Notes: generated from the sequence alone by a model not told the origin. 64,000 nt of DNA from Gluconobacter aidae (GCF_009547075.1 NZ_WIPH01000010.1:21082-85081); one strand, 5' to 3'; counted from the first letter of the stretch, positions 50,476 through 60,686 are shown. A program made the numbers and translations.

Positions 50476-51411
50476 TCAGTTTGGTTGAATCGTCTCGCCT
50501 GGGAGCAGCCCCCAGAAAAGACGGCGGGGCAGCCAGCCCTCATAGCCCTTCACACTCACACGGCACCACTGGGAGTTCTGCGGACACAGCTTGATGTTGC
50601 CCACCGTTCCCTGCTCCAGCACCGCGATGACGCTGCTATCTTCTTCCGGATGGCTCATGAGGAGCACATCATTTTTATGTGCCCGCGCCTCGTCCTGAGT
50701 GGCGACACGGGCGAGAATACGGGCATCGGCCTTGCCGATATGGTCGCCGTCCTGCGCACTTGCCTCGCCGTTCTGGGCTTTCATGCCCTCAGGAGGCAGC
50801 CCCGGAATGACAAAGGTCCGGCTGCCATAGAGCGTCGCCTGATGCACCCAGCCCTTCTGGCCATCGGAATCCTCGACAAGCCGCCACACATCGAATTCGC
50901 GCTCGATTTCCACAGGCAGCCCGCGGCGGTGATAGACCCAGTCGATCGGATACCGGTCTCCCGGACCGCGACGCATATAGACCTTGTCCGCCCGGAGCGC
51001 GGCATAGCGCGGCAGCGGCAGTCCCGTGTTGCTGCCCTTGTCCGTATTCTCGGGAGCTGAAGGAACAGGCGGAGTTGCAGGCTGACCCATCGCTGCCGCA
51101 CCCGCTGCTGTTGCGGCAGCGCCCGCAGCGACAGCCGGAGCGACACGCTTCAGAGCGACATGATGCGCCGTCTTGTGCTTCGTAGTGGGTGACGTGGGTT
51201 TTGCCGCATTGGCCTTGTGATGTTTTTTGGCCGATGCATGTTTGTCCGCAGCCTTCGCGGCCGTCTCCCCATGCTTCTTGTGATGATGGGCCGCCCAGGC
51301 ATCGGAACTCACGAAGCCCGGAGCAGCAAGCAGGACCGTACCTGCCAGCAGCGCACGCAGAAGAGCGGAATGGCCTTTGGCGGGACGCAGAGGGAAGACT
51401 GACATTCTCAT
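50476..51411 (-). CDS. Exported SH3-domain protein with His/Lys/Ala-rich linker
   Basis: 311 residues from ATG at 51411 (a TTG at 51447 is possible). Signal peptide ending near DAWA, then AAHHHKKHGE and an Ala/Lys/His-rich low-complexity region (about 50-110), a Pro-containing linker, and two bacterial SH3-like segments: ADKVYMRRGPGDRYPIDWVY through GWVHQATLYGSRTFV, and SSVIAVLEQGTVGNIKL through CRVSVKGYEGWLPRRLFWG. This arrangement fits the SH3_4 (DUF1058) group that probably binds peptidoglycan. It is cotranscribed with nothing obvious; pyk starts 25 bases downstream. Confidence 0.85.
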   Translation of the reverse strand: MRMSVFPLRPAKGHSALLRALLAGTVLLAAPGFVSSDAWAAHHHKKHGETAAKAADKHASAKKHHKANAAKPTSPTTKHKTAHHVALKRVAPAVAAGAAATAAGAAAMGQPATPPVPSAPENTDKGSNTGLPLPRYAALRADKVYMRRGPGDRYPIDWVYHRRGLPVEIEREFDVWRLVEDSDGQKGWVHQATLYGSRTFVIPGLPPEGMKAQNGEASAQDGDHIGKADARILARVATQDEARAHKNDVLLMSHPEEDSSVIAVLEQGTVGNIKLCPQNSQWCRVSVKGYEGWLPRRLFWGLLPGETIQPN

Positions 51412-51495
51412 GAGCGCATCCCTGCCAAGGGCCGAAGGTTTGGGCAAGTCATCAAAACGGGAAAGACGTCCGAAAATCGTGTCTTGGGCAGAAAC

Positions 51496-51873
51496 TTACA
51501 GCGCAAGAACGGGATTGTCTCCCGCCAGTTCGAGAAAGCTGACAATGCCCCGTACCGTGACCCCGTCCAGCAGGTCCTTTTCAGACAGACCTGCCATCCT
51601 GAGGCCGGCCTCACAGGCCATGACCGTCGCGCCGAGATCCACCACCGCCTCCCGCAGTTCCCCGAACCCCGCAATCCCACGGGTCTCGAGTTCACTGTCC
51701 GCAATGACGCCTGCAAGCCCCTTCCAGTCCGGCGTCAGCGCCAGAACGCTGCGTCCGCCGGCAAAAATCGTCACATCGCGTCCAAGCGACAGGCCGCCCG
51801 CTGCAACGACAAATGCATAATGGGCCCGCTGCCAGGAATCGTCGGCCAGCGTCAGGAACATGGGCTGTGTCAT
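51496..51873 (-). CDS. DsrE-family protein
   Basis: 125 residues. Compact alpha/beta DsrE/DsrF-like fold: MTQPMFLTLADDSWQRAHYA, FVVAAGGLSLGRDVTIFAGG and DLGATVMACEAGLRMAGL. Some relatives relay sulfur, but a cysteine in a sulfur-transfer position is only suggested by the MACEAG segment. Its ATG overlaps the moeB/thiF-like stop (ATGA), linking it to sulfur-carrier activation. Confidence 0.8.
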   Translation of the reverse strand: MTQPMFLTLADDSWQRAHYAFVVAAGGLSLGRDVTIFAGGRSVLALTPDWKGLAGVIADSELETRGIAGFGELREAVVDLGATVMACEAGLRMAGLSEKDLLDGVTVRGIVSFLELAGDNPVLAL

Positions 51874-52640
51874 CCGGGTATCCGTTCATCATGATGGAAC
51901 TGGCAGGCAGGATCACGCTTCAACACGAAACTGTCCATCGTCCCCGACAGCGCGTCCCACAGGCTCACCCGCGTCTGATCCGTGCCTTCCAGTCCGATGA
52001 CTTCCCGCATGACCTCCACCGCCATCAGGCTCCCCATGACGCCCGTCGCGGCGCCAAGCACACCGGACATGCCGCAGTCCGGCGTTTCTGTCTGTGCGGC
52101 CTCGGGAAACAGGCAGCGATAGCAGGGGCCACCCTTCTGCGGTCGGAATACGGCCAGCTGTCCTGAAAATCCCTGTATCGCCCCGGATACCAGCGAACGG
52201 CCATGACGTACGCAGGCATCGGAGACGGCCAGTCGTGTGGCGACGTTGTCGGTCCCGTCGCAGACCAGATCATATTGCGGCACAAGAGCATCCAGCGTCT
52301 TGCCCGTCGCGCGAACCGGATGCGGTTGGAGCGTAATCAGAGGGTTCAGCGCCTTCAGACGCTTCGCCGCGGCTTCGACCTTGAACTCTCCGATGTCGTC
52401 AGCGCCATAGAGAACCTGCCGCTGGAGATTGCTGAGATCGACGCGATCATCGTCCATGATTCCGATACGTCCGATTCCCGACGCAGCGAGCTGCTGAAGC
52501 AGTGGTGCCCCCAGTCCTCCCCCGCCGACCACCAGGACAGCAGCACCGCGAATCCGCGCCTGCCCGATCGCTCCGACCTGAGACAGGAGAATGTGGCGGG
52601 AATAGCGCTCCAGCTCATGATCAGAAAAATTCATGTCCAT
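51870..52640 (-). CDS. ThiF/MoeB/HesA-family adenylyltransferase
   Basis: 256 residues from ATG at 52640 (alternatives: ATG 52634 or GTG 52667, none with a clear Shine-Dalgarno). ATP-binding LVVGGGGLGAPLLQQLAASG, DDDRVDLSNLQRQVLYGADD, VCDGTDNVATRLAVSDACV and the zinc-binding Cys pair in PCYRCLF; the second pair expected near the C terminus is partly missing, only one Cys (ACQFHH) being visible. It adenylates a ThiS- or MoaD-like sulfur carrier. Overlaps the DsrE gene. Confidence 0.87.
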   Translation of the reverse strand: MDMNFSDHELERYSRHILLSQVGAIGQARIRGAAVLVVGGGGLGAPLLQQLAASGIGRIGIMDDDRVDLSNLQRQVLYGADDIGEFKVEAAAKRLKALNPLITLQPHPVRATGKTLDALVPQYDLVCDGTDNVATRLAVSDACVRHGRSLVSGAIQGFSGQLAVFRPQKGGPCYRCLFPEAAQTETPDCGMSGVLGAATGVMGSLMAVEVMREVIGLEGTDQTRVSLWDALSGTMDSFVLKRDPACQFHHDERIPG

Positions 52641-52741
52641 GAAATGATGATAATTGCTGACTTTCACTCTTGAAAGACGTTAGCGTCAGTATCGTTCAAC
52701 ACTGTCCTGGTGTCTCGCAGGGCCCGAGCAGAGAAGTCATC

Positions 52742-53263
52742 ATGAAAAACGGTTTTCGCAGAGTCATGCCGCGTGCATGGCAGGGACTTGGTGTCAGTGC
52801 GGGCGCTATTCTGGCGGCCTACGCGGTGTCGCCCTACCTCGCCCTGTGGGATATCGACCGGGCCATGAACGGTAACAATCCGTCGCGTCTGGCGCCCCAT
52901 GTGGACTGGTCAGCGTTGACGCACTGCCTCAAGGAACAGTTTACTCCTGCAATTCCTGTCGATGACGATTTGCCGGGATTTGGGAGTTCCTTTGCGGGGC
53001 AGGTCGTGTCCAACGCCATCGACACGCATCTGACACCCGCGACCCTGATGACTACGGCGCATCAGGTGATGCCTCATGGTCCCGCCACGTCAGACTGGCT
53101 TGGAATGTGGCATTCCATGCATGCCCATTTCGTGAGCCCAGGAAAGTTCGAGGCCAGTCTGGATCAGCCGGGACAGACACCGTTCGTCCTTCACATGAAG
53201 TTCGAGCACTGGGGCTGGAAGATCACGCGATTCGAAATGCCTGCCCCGGCTCATTCTGCCTGA
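52742..53263 (+). CDS. DUF2939 protein, membrane-anchored
   Basis: 173 residues from ATG at 52742 with GAGAAG upstream. N-terminal membrane segment GLGVSAGAILAAYAVSPYLA followed by LWDIDRAMNGNNPSRLAPHV, the typical DUF2939 opening (one-residue-pattern YLALWxIDRAMxxxD). The rest is soluble and probably periplasmic. Function unknown. Divergent from the thiF-like gene. Confidence 0.78.
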   Translation: MKNGFRRVMPRAWQGLGVSAGAILAAYAVSPYLALWDIDRAMNGNNPSRLAPHVDWSALTHCLKEQFTPAIPVDDDLPGFGSSFAGQVVSNAIDTHLTPATLMTTAHQVMPHGPATSDWLGMWHSMHAHFVSPGKFEASLDQPGQTPFVLHMKFEHWGWKITRFEMPAPAHSA

Positions 53264-53284
53264 GGCTTAACGCTGCCTGGGATG

Positions 53285-53509
53285 TCAGGCCGCCGGCAGG
53301 TCTTCTTCCAGAACCGTGATGTGGATGGCATAGGAGACCTCGCCTTCATCCTCATCGCGGTGAACCGTCCCGATGACTTCTCCGGCAACGGCCAGTTCAA
53401 CGCTCATGCCCTTGCGGCTGGGCTTGTTGACCGTGAGCTTCGGGGAGCCCAGCAGGCGCTGGAGCGTGGTCTGGAGGCGTGTCACCTCGGATGGGGTCAT
53501 ATCGGCCAT
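53285..53509 (-). CDS. DUF3126 protein
   Basis: 74 residues from ATG at 53509 with AGGAA nine bases upstream (ATG 53500 also possible). Pattern MTPSEVTRLQTTLQRLLG followed by SVELAVAGEVIGTVHRDEDE and YAIHITVLEEDL matches the small alphaproteobacterial DUF3126 family. Function unknown. Convergent with the DUF2939 gene. Confidence 0.82.
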   Translation of the reverse strand: MADMTPSEVTRLQTTLQRLLGSPKLTVNKPSRKGMSVELAVAGEVIGTVHRDEDEGEVSYAIHITVLEEDLPAA

Positions 53510-53693
53510 TGGTGGCATTCCTGTGATGCAAGGGAACTGCCCTCTAACCCATCATCCAGAACAAAGGAACCCGCTTCCTCTATCCCCGTCAGGGAGGCTG
53601 TTGTAGAAACAGGACACTTCACATCTGATTGTGACCTGTTCGCCATGAATCGTTCCGGGTCTGCAGTCTGCTTCCCTTACGCGCAAAGGAGAC

Positions 53694-54293
53694 ATGATGC
53701 GCCCGGCCTACATACGGATGATCGTTGCCTTGACGACGACTGCGGCTCTTTCCGGTTGTGGTTATTTCGATTCCCGCACGGCTCACAAGGCCCAGTACGA
53801 AATGGTCGGCATGACCAGCTATGATTTGCAGGCCTGTGCCGGAATCCCGGGCAGCACGAAAAAACTGAACGACAGCACCGAAATCTGGCAGTACACGGGC
53901 AGTAAGACGCTTCCGACCGTCTCGAACTCGACGCTTATCCCCATTCAGTCCGTCGTCAGCATCTATCAGTCCGCTTTTGGGGGCGACGGGTCGAGTTGTA
54001 CGATGATCGTCCGGCTTGATCACGACCGGATTTCGGAAGTCCACTATACCGGTAATGATGACCTGTATATCGGGACGGATGGTGTCTGCTCGATCATCAC
54101 GCGCGGCTGCGCACGCCAGCGTGAATCCACGATGCGCCGCATCAATGGTGGCCCTTTCGGCCCTGTCTCCGGTTTCCACTCGCCGCGTACGCCGCCCCAG
54201 AGTGCGACAGCAACCTATTCTGACCAGTCCGGGAAATACATCCCCAAGTTCACTAAAGACGATACGCAGCCGGTCATTCAGCCGGTCAAGTGA
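53694..54293 (+). CDS. Putative lipoprotein with SmpA/BamE-like core
   Basis: 199 residues. Signal peptide with lipobox LSGC (Cys22) in ALTTTAALSGCGYFD. After it, YEMVGMTSYDLQACAGIPGS and EIWQYTG resemble the start of the BamE/SmpA fold, an inference from the pattern only. The C terminus has a Pro/Ser-rich tail. Likely an outer-membrane lipoprotein. Convergent with pdxJ and separated from it by a bidirectional terminator. Confidence 0.72.
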   Translation: MMRPAYIRMIVALTTTAALSGCGYFDSRTAHKAQYEMVGMTSYDLQACAGIPGSTKKLNDSTEIWQYTGSKTLPTVSNSTLIPIQSVVSIYQSAFGGDGSSCTMIVRLDHDRISEVHYTGNDDLYIGTDGVCSIITRGCARQRESTMRRINGGPFGPVSGFHSPRTPPQSATATYSDQSGKYIPKFTKDDTQPVIQPVK

Positions 54294-54298
54294 TCCTG

Positions 54299-54341
54299 AA
54301 AAAGCGGAGCGGGATGCCAGAGACCCCGCTCCTCTTCTCTT
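54299..54341. terminator. Bidirectional terminator between lipoprotein gene and pdxJ
   Basis: Perfect eight-base stem GGAGCGGG (54307-54314) with CCCGCTCC (54326-54333). Five A at the left (54300-54304) give a T-run for pdxJ; TCTTCTCTTT follows on the plus strand. Confidence 0.8.
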
Positions 54342-55055
54342 TCAGGAATTGATGAGGTCTTTCATTTTCCGGACCACAGGTCCCAGCCCGTCAAAAATGG
54401 CCTGTCCGATCAGGAAATGGCCGATATTCAGTTCGGCAAGCCCTGACAGGCCCGCAATCGCGCCTACGTTGTCATAAGTCAGTCCGTGTCCGGCATGGAG
54501 TTCCAGCCCACAGGCTGCGACCGTCTTCGCCGCTGACCGCAGACGCTCCAGTTCCTCACGGCCGCCCAGAGCGTAAGCCCCGGTATGGAGTTCCACAACG
54601 GGTGCTCCCAGAGCGGCGGCCGTCTCGATCTGTCGCGCCTCGGGATCGATGAATAATGAAACCCGGATGCCGGCATCCCGCAGCCGCGCGATTTTCGGCT
54701 TGAGTGTCTCACTCTGTCCCACGACATCCAGACCACCCTCGGTCGTGACTTCCTGCCGTTTTTCAGGAACCAGACAGCAGGCATGCGGTCGAAGATCACA
54801 GGCAATCCGGACCATCTCGTCCGTCGCGGCCATCTCGAAGTTCAGCGGCGCGGAAAGCGCTCTGAGGCGGGGCATGTCGGCATCGCGGATATGGCGCCGG
54901 TCTTCCCGCAGATGCGCCGTAATCCCGTCCGCGCCCGAGGCAATGGCCAGCTCGGCCGCCGCCACCGGGTCGGGGAACGTGCCCCCTCTGGCATTGCGCA
55001 GCGTGGCGACGTGATCAATGTTCACTCCAAGACGGATCATGCCAAGAGGGGTCAT
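54342..55055 (-). CDS. pdxJ: Pyridoxine 5'-phosphate synthase
   Basis: 237 residues from ATG at 55055 (AAGGAAGAG upstream, ATGA overlap with pdxA). TIM barrel: [36 protein letters not shown], and [12 protein letters not shown] near the C terminus. It condenses 3-amino-2-oxopropyl phosphate and deoxyxylulose 5-phosphate to pyridoxine phosphate, directly after the PdxA step. The frame continues upstream to 55136 inside pdxA. Confidence 0.96.
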   Translation of the reverse strand: MTPLGMIRLGVNIDHVATLRNARGGTFPDPVAAAELAIASGADGITAHLREDRRHIRDADMPRLRALSAPLNFEMAATDEMVRIACDLRPHACCLVPEKRQEVTTEGGLDVVGQSETLKPKIARLRDAGIRVSLFIDPEARQIETAAALGAPVVELHTGAYALGGREELERLRSAAKTVAACGLELHAGHGLTYDNVGAIAGLSGLAELNIGHFLIGQAIFDGLGPVVRKMKDLINS

Positions 55056-56056
55056 GCTTCTCTTCCTTCCCGATAAACGCTCATTTCGCCAGCCAGCCGG
55101 ATCGCCGCCAGAAGACTGGACACATCCGCCCGGCATGCCCCGGTTACCGGGCCTGCGATATCAAAAGCCGTGCCATGATCGGGCGAGGTCCGGATGATCG
55201 GCAGTCCGAGCGTTACGTTCACGCCTTCTTCCATATCAAGCGTCTTCAGCGGAATGAGCGCCTGGTCATGATACATGCAGATCGCCACATCGTAATGCGG
55301 CCGGGCCTTGGCGCTGAACATCGTGTCCGGCGGCATTGGTCCCCGACAGTCGATCCCCTGCGCCCGGAGCGTGTCGATCGCGGGCTGGACGATTGTGAGT
55401 TCTTCATCGCCCATCATGCCGTGTTCACCAGCGTGAGGGTTCAGCCCCGCGATCGCCAGACGCGGAGACAGAATCCCGAAATCACGTCTGAGTGCGGCAC
55501 TGGCGATCTGCGCCACCTGTACGATGCGCTCGGTCGTCAGTGTCTCCAGAGCCCTGCGGAGCGAGACATGAACCGTCACCGGCACAACCCTGAGCTGGGG
55601 CGAGGCCAGCATCATGATCTCTTCCCCCGGCATGTCACACAGGGCCGCCAGAAATTCGGTGTGTCCCGGATAGGGGAATCCGGCCGCAGCCAGAACATGC
55701 TTGGCAATCGGGTTCGTCACGACCCCGCCCGCCCGCCCTGCAAGAGCATACTCAACGGCCTGACGGATACTGCTGGTCGTCGCTGCTGCATTCCTGGAAT
55801 CAGGCTGGCCCGGAATGACCTCCACCTCGTATGGCACTGGCAGAACGGGCAGGCTGTCAGCAAAGACAGCCGTCGCCTCTTCCGGCGTTGCGATGCAGGT
55901 TACGGGCACGGCGCGTTCAACCAGACGCGGATCACCCAGCCAGAAGAACGTCCCTTCCCCCGAATGTCGCAGCTTCCGCCAGGCTTCCGCCGCGAGCTGA
56001 GGCCCGATCCCCGCCGGATCCCCGAGCGTCAGTGCAAGCGGTGGCGGGTGTTTCAT
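55052..56056 (-). CDS. pdxA: 4-hydroxythreonine-4-phosphate dehydrogenase
   Basis: 334 residues. Motifs: [18 protein letters not shown] at the start, [32 protein letters not shown] and [13 protein letters not shown], which carry the metal-binding histidines. It oxidises 4-phosphohydroxythreonine for vitamin B6 synthesis. It is coupled to pdxJ and starts two bases after the M20 dipeptidase stop. PLP from this pathway is also the cofactor of the exported aminotransferase at 42.5 kb. Confidence 0.95.
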   Translation of the reverse strand: MKHPPPLALTLGDPAGIGPQLAAEAWRKLRHSGEGTFFWLGDPRLVERAVPVTCIATPEEATAVFADSLPVLPVPYEVEVIPGQPDSRNAAATTSSIRQAVEYALAGRAGGVVTNPIAKHVLAAAGFPYPGHTEFLAALCDMPGEEIMMLASPQLRVVPVTVHVSLRRALETLTTERIVQVAQIASAALRRDFGILSPRLAIAGLNPHAGEHGMMGDEELTIVQPAIDTLRAQGIDCRGPMPPDTMFSAKARPHYDVAICMYHDQALIPLKTLDMEEGVNVTLGLPIIRTSPDHGTAFDIAGPVTGACRADVSSLLAAIRLAGEMSVYREGREA

Positions 56057-56058
56057 CG

Positions 56059-57513
56059 TCAGCCCGCGTCCGCCAGTGCCGCAAGGACACGCACCCAGGA
56101 ACGGATACCCTTGTGAAAGGAATCCAGCCCGTACTGCTCGTTCGGAGAGTGGATCCGGTCGTCATTCTGGGCAAAGCCGATCATGAGAGCGTCCAGTCCC
56201 AGCGCGTCACGGACTTCACCCGCCACGGGAATGGAACCGCCCGAGCCGACCGTTGCGGCAGGAACACCCCATTCATCACTCAGGGCCTTCAGGGCCGGTC
56301 CCAGAAAACGGCTGTCACGGGAAACTTCAAAGCCCGGAGAACCGCCATGGGCCGTAAACGTGACATGGGCGTCCGAAGGCAGGGCGGCACGGATATGGGT
56401 GCGGAAGGCCTCGCGGATGCGGTCAGGGTCCTGACCGGGAACCAGCCGGAACGAGACCTTGGCCATGGCTTTGGCGGGAAGAACGGTCTTGAACCCCTCG
56501 CCCTCATAGCCGCCGGAAATGCCGTTGATTTCACAACTCGGGCGGCACCATGTCTGCTCGATCGCGCTATAGGCCTTCTCGCCTGCCGCGACCGACAGTC
56601 CTGCCTCTTCCAGCAGGGAGCGGTCATCGGGGAAAAGCCTGCTCCACTGCGCCCGTGTGGCCGGAGACGGATCCTGAATACCGTCATAGAAACCCGGCAG
56701 TGTAACGCCACCCTCGGCGTTTCGAAGGGTCGCCAGAGCCTGACAGAGAACGGCAATCGGGTTGGCGGCAGCATTGCCATACAGACCGGAATGCAGATCA
56801 TGACTGGCACACTGGATGACCACTTCTTCGGCCATCATGCCGCGCAGGGATGTCGTAATGCCCGGTGTCCTGCGATCCGCCATGCCCGTATCACAGACAA
56901 GCGCCACATCCGCCTTGAGTTCGGCCGCATTTTCCTTGAGGAACGGGAACAGGTTCGCCCCGCCACATTCCTCCTCGCCTTCCAGAAGAACGCTCACCTT
57001 GACCGGAAGCGAGCCCGTGACCTCTTTCCAGGCGCGGCAGGCTTCAAGGAAAGTCATCACCTGCCCCTTGTCGTCGCTCGCGCCGCGGGCAACGATGACC
57101 TTGCGCCCTGAGGCGTCCTCGATCAGCCGCGGATCGAAGGGCGGTGCGTTCCAGAGCGCTTCCGGGTCTGTCGGCTGCACATCGTAATGACCATAGAACA
57201 GGACATGTGGTCGACCATCGCTGCTGCCGACAGCCTGGTCATGACCCACGACCATCGGGTGCCCCGGAGCCGCCCAGTGCACGTCGCGGATCTCTGCCTT
57301 CATCCCCAGATGTTCAAGTTCCTTCCGCATCCAGTCCGCAGCTTTCCGGCAATCGGCGGCGTGGGCGGGCTGCGTGGAAATGCTCGGAATGCGGAGAAGC
57401 TCGAACAGGCGTGAGACCGAAGCGTCCAGATGGATATCGACGGTCTGGAGAACGGTATCAAGTGTCTCGGAATTGGCAGTCATCTTGTGTTCCATGTTCG
57501 GGGTGTCAGTCAC
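56059..57513 (-). CDS. M20-family dipeptidase
   Basis: 484 residues. Zinc-peptidase motifs: [49 protein letters not shown], and [14 protein letters not shown], with a dimerisation insert in the middle. Family members hydrolyse dipeptides such as Xaa-His. No signal peptide. An internal ATG ten residues in (near 57483) is a possible start. Leads into pdxA-pdxJ on one likely transcript. Confidence 0.92.
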   Translation of the reverse strand: MTDTPNMEHKMTANSETLDTVLQTVDIHLDASVSRLFELLRIPSISTQPAHAADCRKAADWMRKELEHLGMKAEIRDVHWAAPGHPMVVGHDQAVGSSDGRPHVLFYGHYDVQPTDPEALWNAPPFDPRLIEDASGRKVIVARGASDDKGQVMTFLEACRAWKEVTGSLPVKVSVLLEGEEECGGANLFPFLKENAAELKADVALVCDTGMADRRTPGITTSLRGMMAEEVVIQCASHDLHSGLYGNAAANPIAVLCQALATLRNAEGGVTLPGFYDGIQDPSPATRAQWSRLFPDDRSLLEEAGLSVAAGEKAYSAIEQTWCRPSCEINGISGGYEGEGFKTVLPAKAMAKVSFRLVPGQDPDRIREAFRTHIRAALPSDAHVTFTAHGGSPGFEVSRDSRFLGPALKALSDEWGVPAATVGSGGSIPVAGEVRDALGLDALMIGFAQNDDRIHSPNEQYGLDSFHKGIRSWVRVLAALADAG

Positions 57514-57540
57514 CCAAAATCAGACCGGAGAGCCGGTCTT

Positions 57541-60500
57541 TCAATCGCTGTCGGTCGTCAGTCGGCGCGGCTGGAGACGGATCGGCGCGGGAGCAAAACC
57601 GGAAGCAGTCTCGGACAGTCTGTGCGCACGCGGCGTTACGGTCGAAGCCGCAAGAGGTGTGGTGCCTGCCGCGATGGAAAGGATCTCGCGGAGGCCATCA
57701 TGAAAATTCGAACGGGACGCCTCCTCTTCCATTCGGGCCTGTGCTCCACGGCTTATCGTATTCCACAGATCCATGTCCGTATACAGTCCGATCACGGCCT
57801 GGGCGAACTGCTCCGGATCACAGAAGCCTCCGGACAGGCAGTCTTTTCCGTTTTCCCATCCCAGTGTCTTGCAGACCGTTTCGGAAAGGACGGCAGGCAG
57901 CCCCGCCGCAGCCGCATCCAGAACTTCCCGGGGGATGGCGGTCAGAACACGTGCGGGCTCCACGAGAATACGACGTGACCTGTAGAGAGCGGCAAGATCA
58001 GCATCCTCCGGAAAGGCTTCCAGTCGCCGATATCGCGCGAAAGCGGAGAGATCGACCCCGGCGGCCTTATGGCCCGCAAGGAGAACGGTTGCCTCCGGTG
58101 GCAGACCGCGATCCAGCTTTGAAAGGACGTCATGGATAAACCAGTGCAGACCGTCATGAACCGCATCGCCACTGGCAAAAACCGGAAGAACAAGCAGGAT
58201 GCCCGAGCGTTCTTCAAAGCCGGGCGAGAGCGTCGTCGGCACAGGCGGCGCGCCAAGGACCCGCACATTGGTGAGGCCAAGGACTTCCAGATCGGCCTTC
58301 TCGGCTTCCGTGCCGGCAACCACCGCCTGGGTCATCCAGACCTGGTCAATATCCAGTTCCAGATCATCGAAAAGCAGCTCCCGGTCATTGACCGCTCCGA
58401 CAAGCCGGCGGTTATGGGTCTCTCTGGCATGGCTTGCGTGAATATCCGCGACCATTCCCAGTCTGGGCAGCGACTGCGGATGCTGCTGCAGGATCGGTGC
58501 GGCGCGCTGGAGGGTTTTCATGCCACCGATCCAGATATAATCGAAGCATCCCGCCCGCTCCCGCAGGAAATCCGCAAGCTCGGACAGGTCACAATCGTCC
58601 ATCAGTTCGATGTCTGGCGGAAAATCCAGCGCCGTTGAAACACAGTCATGAAGGCTGCCATCAAGCGGAAAGACAGTCACCTGATATCCCAGCCGGCTCA
58701 GCCCGATCATCATGTCACGGTGGCGCAGAAAAGGTGTTCCCAGAACGACATGGGGCAGCCGTTCACACAGGAACAGAATGGCTGGCGCTCCGGATGCGGA
58801 GCGGGCCCGCATGAGGCTGGTTCCCGGAAACGGCTGTCGCGAGAGCAGTCCTGCGAAGCGGCGTTTCAGCCAGTCCTCATTCCGGGCGCGCAGTTCTGGT
58901 GCGATTTCCGGCTCCGGAGCCGATCGGTCAAGCACATCCGGATCATAGAGGATCTTGCCTCCCGCCTGTCGCAGGGACAGGCAGATCGCCAGCATTTCGG
59001 CTTCGGGACCGATGCATTCGGGATTAAGCCGGTTGTGATCGTGAAGCGGAAGTCGACGGCAGAACAGAAGCCCCCCGGTAAAGGCGTCCACCCATCTCCG
59101 GAAGGCGATTTCAGGTTCGTTCGCCCGCAATCCCTGTCCAAAGGGTGTAAAAGCCGCATTGCGCCAGACGATGCTGCCGGCTTCCCGGACACGTCCATCA
59201 AGTCCGAGCGACTGTCCGCCTGCGGCATAGACTTCGGGGTTTGCGAAGGCTTCAAGAGCGATATTCAGGCTTCCGGGGAAAGGCTGAACGCCAGCGGACA
59301 GCAGCAGGATGATCTCTGCCCTTGCAAGCTCAAGCCCTAGCGCGACCTGTTCGGTATGCGTGGTTCGGTAAGGGGGACGGATGATGTGAATTCCGCGAAC
59401 AAACCGCTCGATCTGGGCCGTCTCATCCGTGGAGCCGGCATCCACCAGAATGATCTGAAGGTTGCGCTCGCTGTTCGCATGAAGGGCGGCCAGCGTCGCA
59501 AGGGTTTCCAGAAACTGGTTCGAAACCGGCAGAATGACCGTCACATCCGGCATGGTGACCGGGCGGAAATCCAGGGGGCCACGGATCAGTGAGGGAATGA
59601 GGGTCTGCGCCCGCTGAAGATCCAGAAGCTGGCACTGCTCTGCGGGAATGTCGGCGACGACTTCGTTCACCGGGTTGCCTTGGGACTGAACCCAGAGCGT
59701 GAAGATATCGGGGATATCCGGCCTGCGCAGCTGACGCTGTGTCCCGCTCTGGTTCAGGAAAGCGGACAGGTCGACACCGGTCTGTGGCTGGCGTTTTTCG
59801 GCAATGCCGAAACGGATGAAATGCTCATAGCCGTTCCGGAAGCCCCCATTGGCCACGATATTGCCGACATCGGGATACCGTGCAGCATAAAAGGCTTCGC
59901 TGAACCACGGATTGGGATCGTACGCTGTCGGATTTCCATTGGTCAGGTAATGATGAAGCGGGCTTTGGAATCTGCCGCTCTCCAGTGCGTCCACAACATC
60001 CGCATAGCGCTCAAGATACCATTGCGGATCGAAATACCAGGAGCTGCGCCGACGACCGGCCATAGAAAACCTGATGAACTGGGCGAAATCACCAATCGCG
60101 AAATCATAGTGCTGTCGTTCCGCCATGCTGGCGGCACGGAAGACTTCGGGATCGAAAAACACATGCGACTTGCGATGTTCCTGATCGCCGGTCGCAAGAT
60201 AGTGGTCATATCCGTTGCAGAATCCCTGTGAGGCCAGTACGTGGGGGCTCAGGTCGGGATTGCAGCTGAAATAGTTTTCTTCGGAGAAAAGCCAGTGCGG
60301 CGAACGGCTCCGGAAGCCACTTTCGCAGTAATGAAGGAAACCGCTGTCGAAAATCCCCAGGCTGATGCCTTCGCGGACATCCGGATTCTGGCGCAGATAC
60401 CATTCTTCATCAAAAAAACGGTTGGGAGAGAGCCCCGCCCTGGCGCCTCTGTGTTTCCAGTGTTGCTCCAGCCCTTCGTCACTCAGATCAAGTTTGCCAG

Positions 60501-60633
60501 TCTCTCCGCTCTCCTTGGCTTCCTCCCGCAGACGCAGCCCATAGCGTGTACGGTACCATTCAGCGTCAAACGCGGCCCACAAGGGCGGCCGATCGCCTGC
60601 GAAGGCCGGAGATGCAAGGATGTGATCTTTCAT
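57541..60633 (-). CDS. Large two-domain glycosyltransferase with six N-terminal repeats
   Basis: 1030 residues. Residues about 20-285 hold six imperfect repeats of some 42-50 residues, each opening with an aromatic-rich F-D-x-x-W/F-Y box (AFDAEWYRTRY, FFDEEWYLRQNPDV, LFSEENYFSCNPDL, FFDPEVFRAAS, YFDPQWYLERYADV, WFSEAFYAARYPDV) and most closing with HY/HF plus Gly. Then a GT2 domain from residue 361 (PDVTVILPVSNQFLETLATL, IILVDAGSTDE) and a second, GT4-like region from about 630 (APAILFLCERLPHVVLGTPF). No membrane segments. Suggests assembly of a surface polysaccharide or protein glycan; the acceptor is unknown. Next gene upstream is secB. Confidence 0.85.
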   Translation of the reverse strand: MKDHILASPAFAGDRPPLWAAFDAEWYRTRYGLRLREEAKESGETGKLDLSDEGLEQHWKHRGARAGLSPNRFFDEEWYLRQNPDVREGISLGIFDSGFLHYCESGFRSRSPHWLFSEENYFSCNPDLSPHVLASQGFCNGYDHYLATGDQEHRKSHVFFDPEVFRAASMAERQHYDFAIGDFAQFIRFSMAGRRRSSWYFDPQWYLERYADVVDALESGRFQSPLHHYLTNGNPTAYDPNPWFSEAFYAARYPDVGNIVANGGFRNGYEHFIRFGIAEKRQPQTGVDLSAFLNQSGTQRQLRRPDIPDIFTLWVQSQGNPVNEVVADIPAEQCQLLDLQRAQTLIPSLIRGPLDFRPVTMPDVTVILPVSNQFLETLATLAALHANSERNLQIILVDAGSTDETAQIERFVRGIHIIRPPYRTTHTEQVALGLELARAEIILLLSAGVQPFPGSLNIALEAFANPEVYAAGGQSLGLDGRVREAGSIVWRNAAFTPFGQGLRANEPEIAFRRWVDAFTGGLLFCRRLPLHDHNRLNPECIGPEAEMLAICLSLRQAGGKILYDPDVLDRSAPEPEIAPELRARNEDWLKRRFAGLLSRQPFPGTSLMRARSASGAPAILFLCERLPHVVLGTPFLRHRDMMIGLSRLGYQVTVFPLDGSLHDCVSTALDFPPDIELMDDCDLSELADFLRERAGCFDYIWIGGMKTLQRAAPILQQHPQSLPRLGMVADIHASHARETHNRRLVGAVNDRELLFDDLELDIDQVWMTQAVVAGTEAEKADLEVLGLTNVRVLGAPPVPTTLSPGFEERSGILLVLPVFASGDAVHDGLHWFIHDVLSKLDRGLPPEATVLLAGHKAAGVDLSAFARYRRLEAFPEDADLAALYRSRRILVEPARVLTAIPREVLDAAAAGLPAVLSETVCKTLGWENGKDCLSGGFCDPEQFAQAVIGLYTDMDLWNTISRGAQARMEEEASRSNFHDGLREILSIAAGTTPLAASTVTPRAHRLSETASGFAPAPIRLQPRRLTTDSD

Positions 60634-60686
60634 TGACGCTGGTTCCTCTGGGCGCGCGCATGGAACGGTAAAGCTGTCGGACCGGG

